In this document: one piece after another, positions 20,978-21,073 of the stretch
How the letters are laid out: every line of letters begins with the position of its first letter
Position numbering within the stretch: position 1 is the first letter of the stretch
Origin: DSAR01 sp034437315
GTDB lineage: Bacteria > Chloroflexota > Anaerolineae > B4-G1
Length of the DNA: 21,073 nucleotides
Assembly: GCA_034437315.1 (NCBI GenBank)
Contig: DAOTUC010000200.1
Span: 1-21,073 of the forward strand
Reading direction: 5' to 3'
Program-made: the position numbers and the translations under genes
The notes under the pieces: generated by a model
What the model saw: only the letters and a program-made list of their open reading frames with translations
Told to the model about the DNA's origin: nothing
Databases searched by the model: none

Positions 20978-21073
20978 GTAGAGCGCGTCCAGCTCCGCCC
21001 GCAGCACCGCGCGGCGCTCTGACCGAAGGGAATCCCACACGAAGGGCGCGGGCGCGTCGCCGATGGCCCAAGA
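20825..21073 (-). CDS. N6-adenine DNA methylase/type IIG restriction enzyme, C-terminal end only (partial)
   Basis: The visible 82 codons run off the right edge. They carry the C-terminal pattern I know from Eco57I/type IIG-like methylases in Chloroflexota: LRAELDALYAHLYGLTRDEL, then AYVLDTFPIVKRKDEAAYGE, then YRTKRMVLEAFETL. The catalytic NPPY motif and nuclease part would lie outside the window. The stop is at 20825-20827. It lies immediately upstream of the PIN/antitoxin cassette on the same strand, which makes this end of the window a defence-type island. Confidence 0.7.
   Translation of the reverse strand, partial: SWAIGDAPAPFVWDSLRSERRAVLRAELDALYAHLYGLTRDELAYVLDTFPIVKRKDEAAYGEYRTKRMVLEAFETLRPLTE

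Overview
The window is about 21 kb of GC-rich bacterial DNA. Gene content and codon habits resemble Chloroflexota (Anaerolineae/Caldilineae-like): a fused FAD/2Fe-2S xanthine dehydrogenase subunit, a BTAD-type AAA regulator with TPRs, DUF1670-like proteins, and many PIN toxin/antitoxin and HNH cassettes. No rRNA, tRNA or other phylogenetic marker is present, so this placement is inference. I see no CRISPR array or complete transposon.

Region 1 (about 1-7361, + strand) is a molybdenum-hydroxylase operon. It encodes a fused FAD/2Fe-2S subunit, a Phd-like small protein with an HNH endonuclease (a lower-GC insert joined by overlapping start/stop codons), a 573-aa protein whose C-terminal half looks like a nucleoside phosphorylase, the molybdopterin catalytic subunit, and a 218-aa protein of unknown function. 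Together they suggest purine or other N-heterocycle salvage and oxidation.

Region 2 (about 7348-15637, - strand) is read towards region 1. A 1021-aa SARP/BTAD-AAA-TPR regulator is followed by a peptide/nickel-type ABC transporter (lipoprotein, DppB-like and DppC-like permeases, no ATPases) and a dihydropyrimidinase/allantoinase-like cyclic amidohydrolase. The transporter promoter has an extended -10 TATAAT. Two perfect 7-bp direct repeats and one degenerate repeat with an 11-bp period end exactly 8 bp upstream of it, which is the known architecture of a SARP activator site. Related 11-bp-period repeats lie just upstream of the regulator's own start codon. The likely logic is that the regulator senses a ligand, activates the transporter-amidohydrolase operon, and perhaps limits its own synthesis. 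The operon converges with the hydroxylase operon and may feed the same pathway.

Region 3 (15769-18717) holds a small SnoaL/DUF4440-like protein (+), then a - strand group: an orphan 186-aa protein, a 33-codon small ORF, and two tandem paralogous DUF1670-like HTH proteins. The two paralogs overlap by ATGA, and an A8 tract ten codon-positions before the junction lies in exactly the frame where a -1 slip would fuse them. Their promoter carries a 12-bp perfect palindrome.

Region 4 (18793-21073, - strand) is a defence/TA island: a Phd-PIN (VapBC-like) pair with a clear promoter and operator, a second PIN toxin with an unassigned 84-aa partner, and the truncated C-terminus of an N6-adenine methylase/type IIG restriction enzyme. 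A second, decayed copy of that C-terminus lies 1.19 kb away in the same orientation, so the second PIN module sits between direct repeats.
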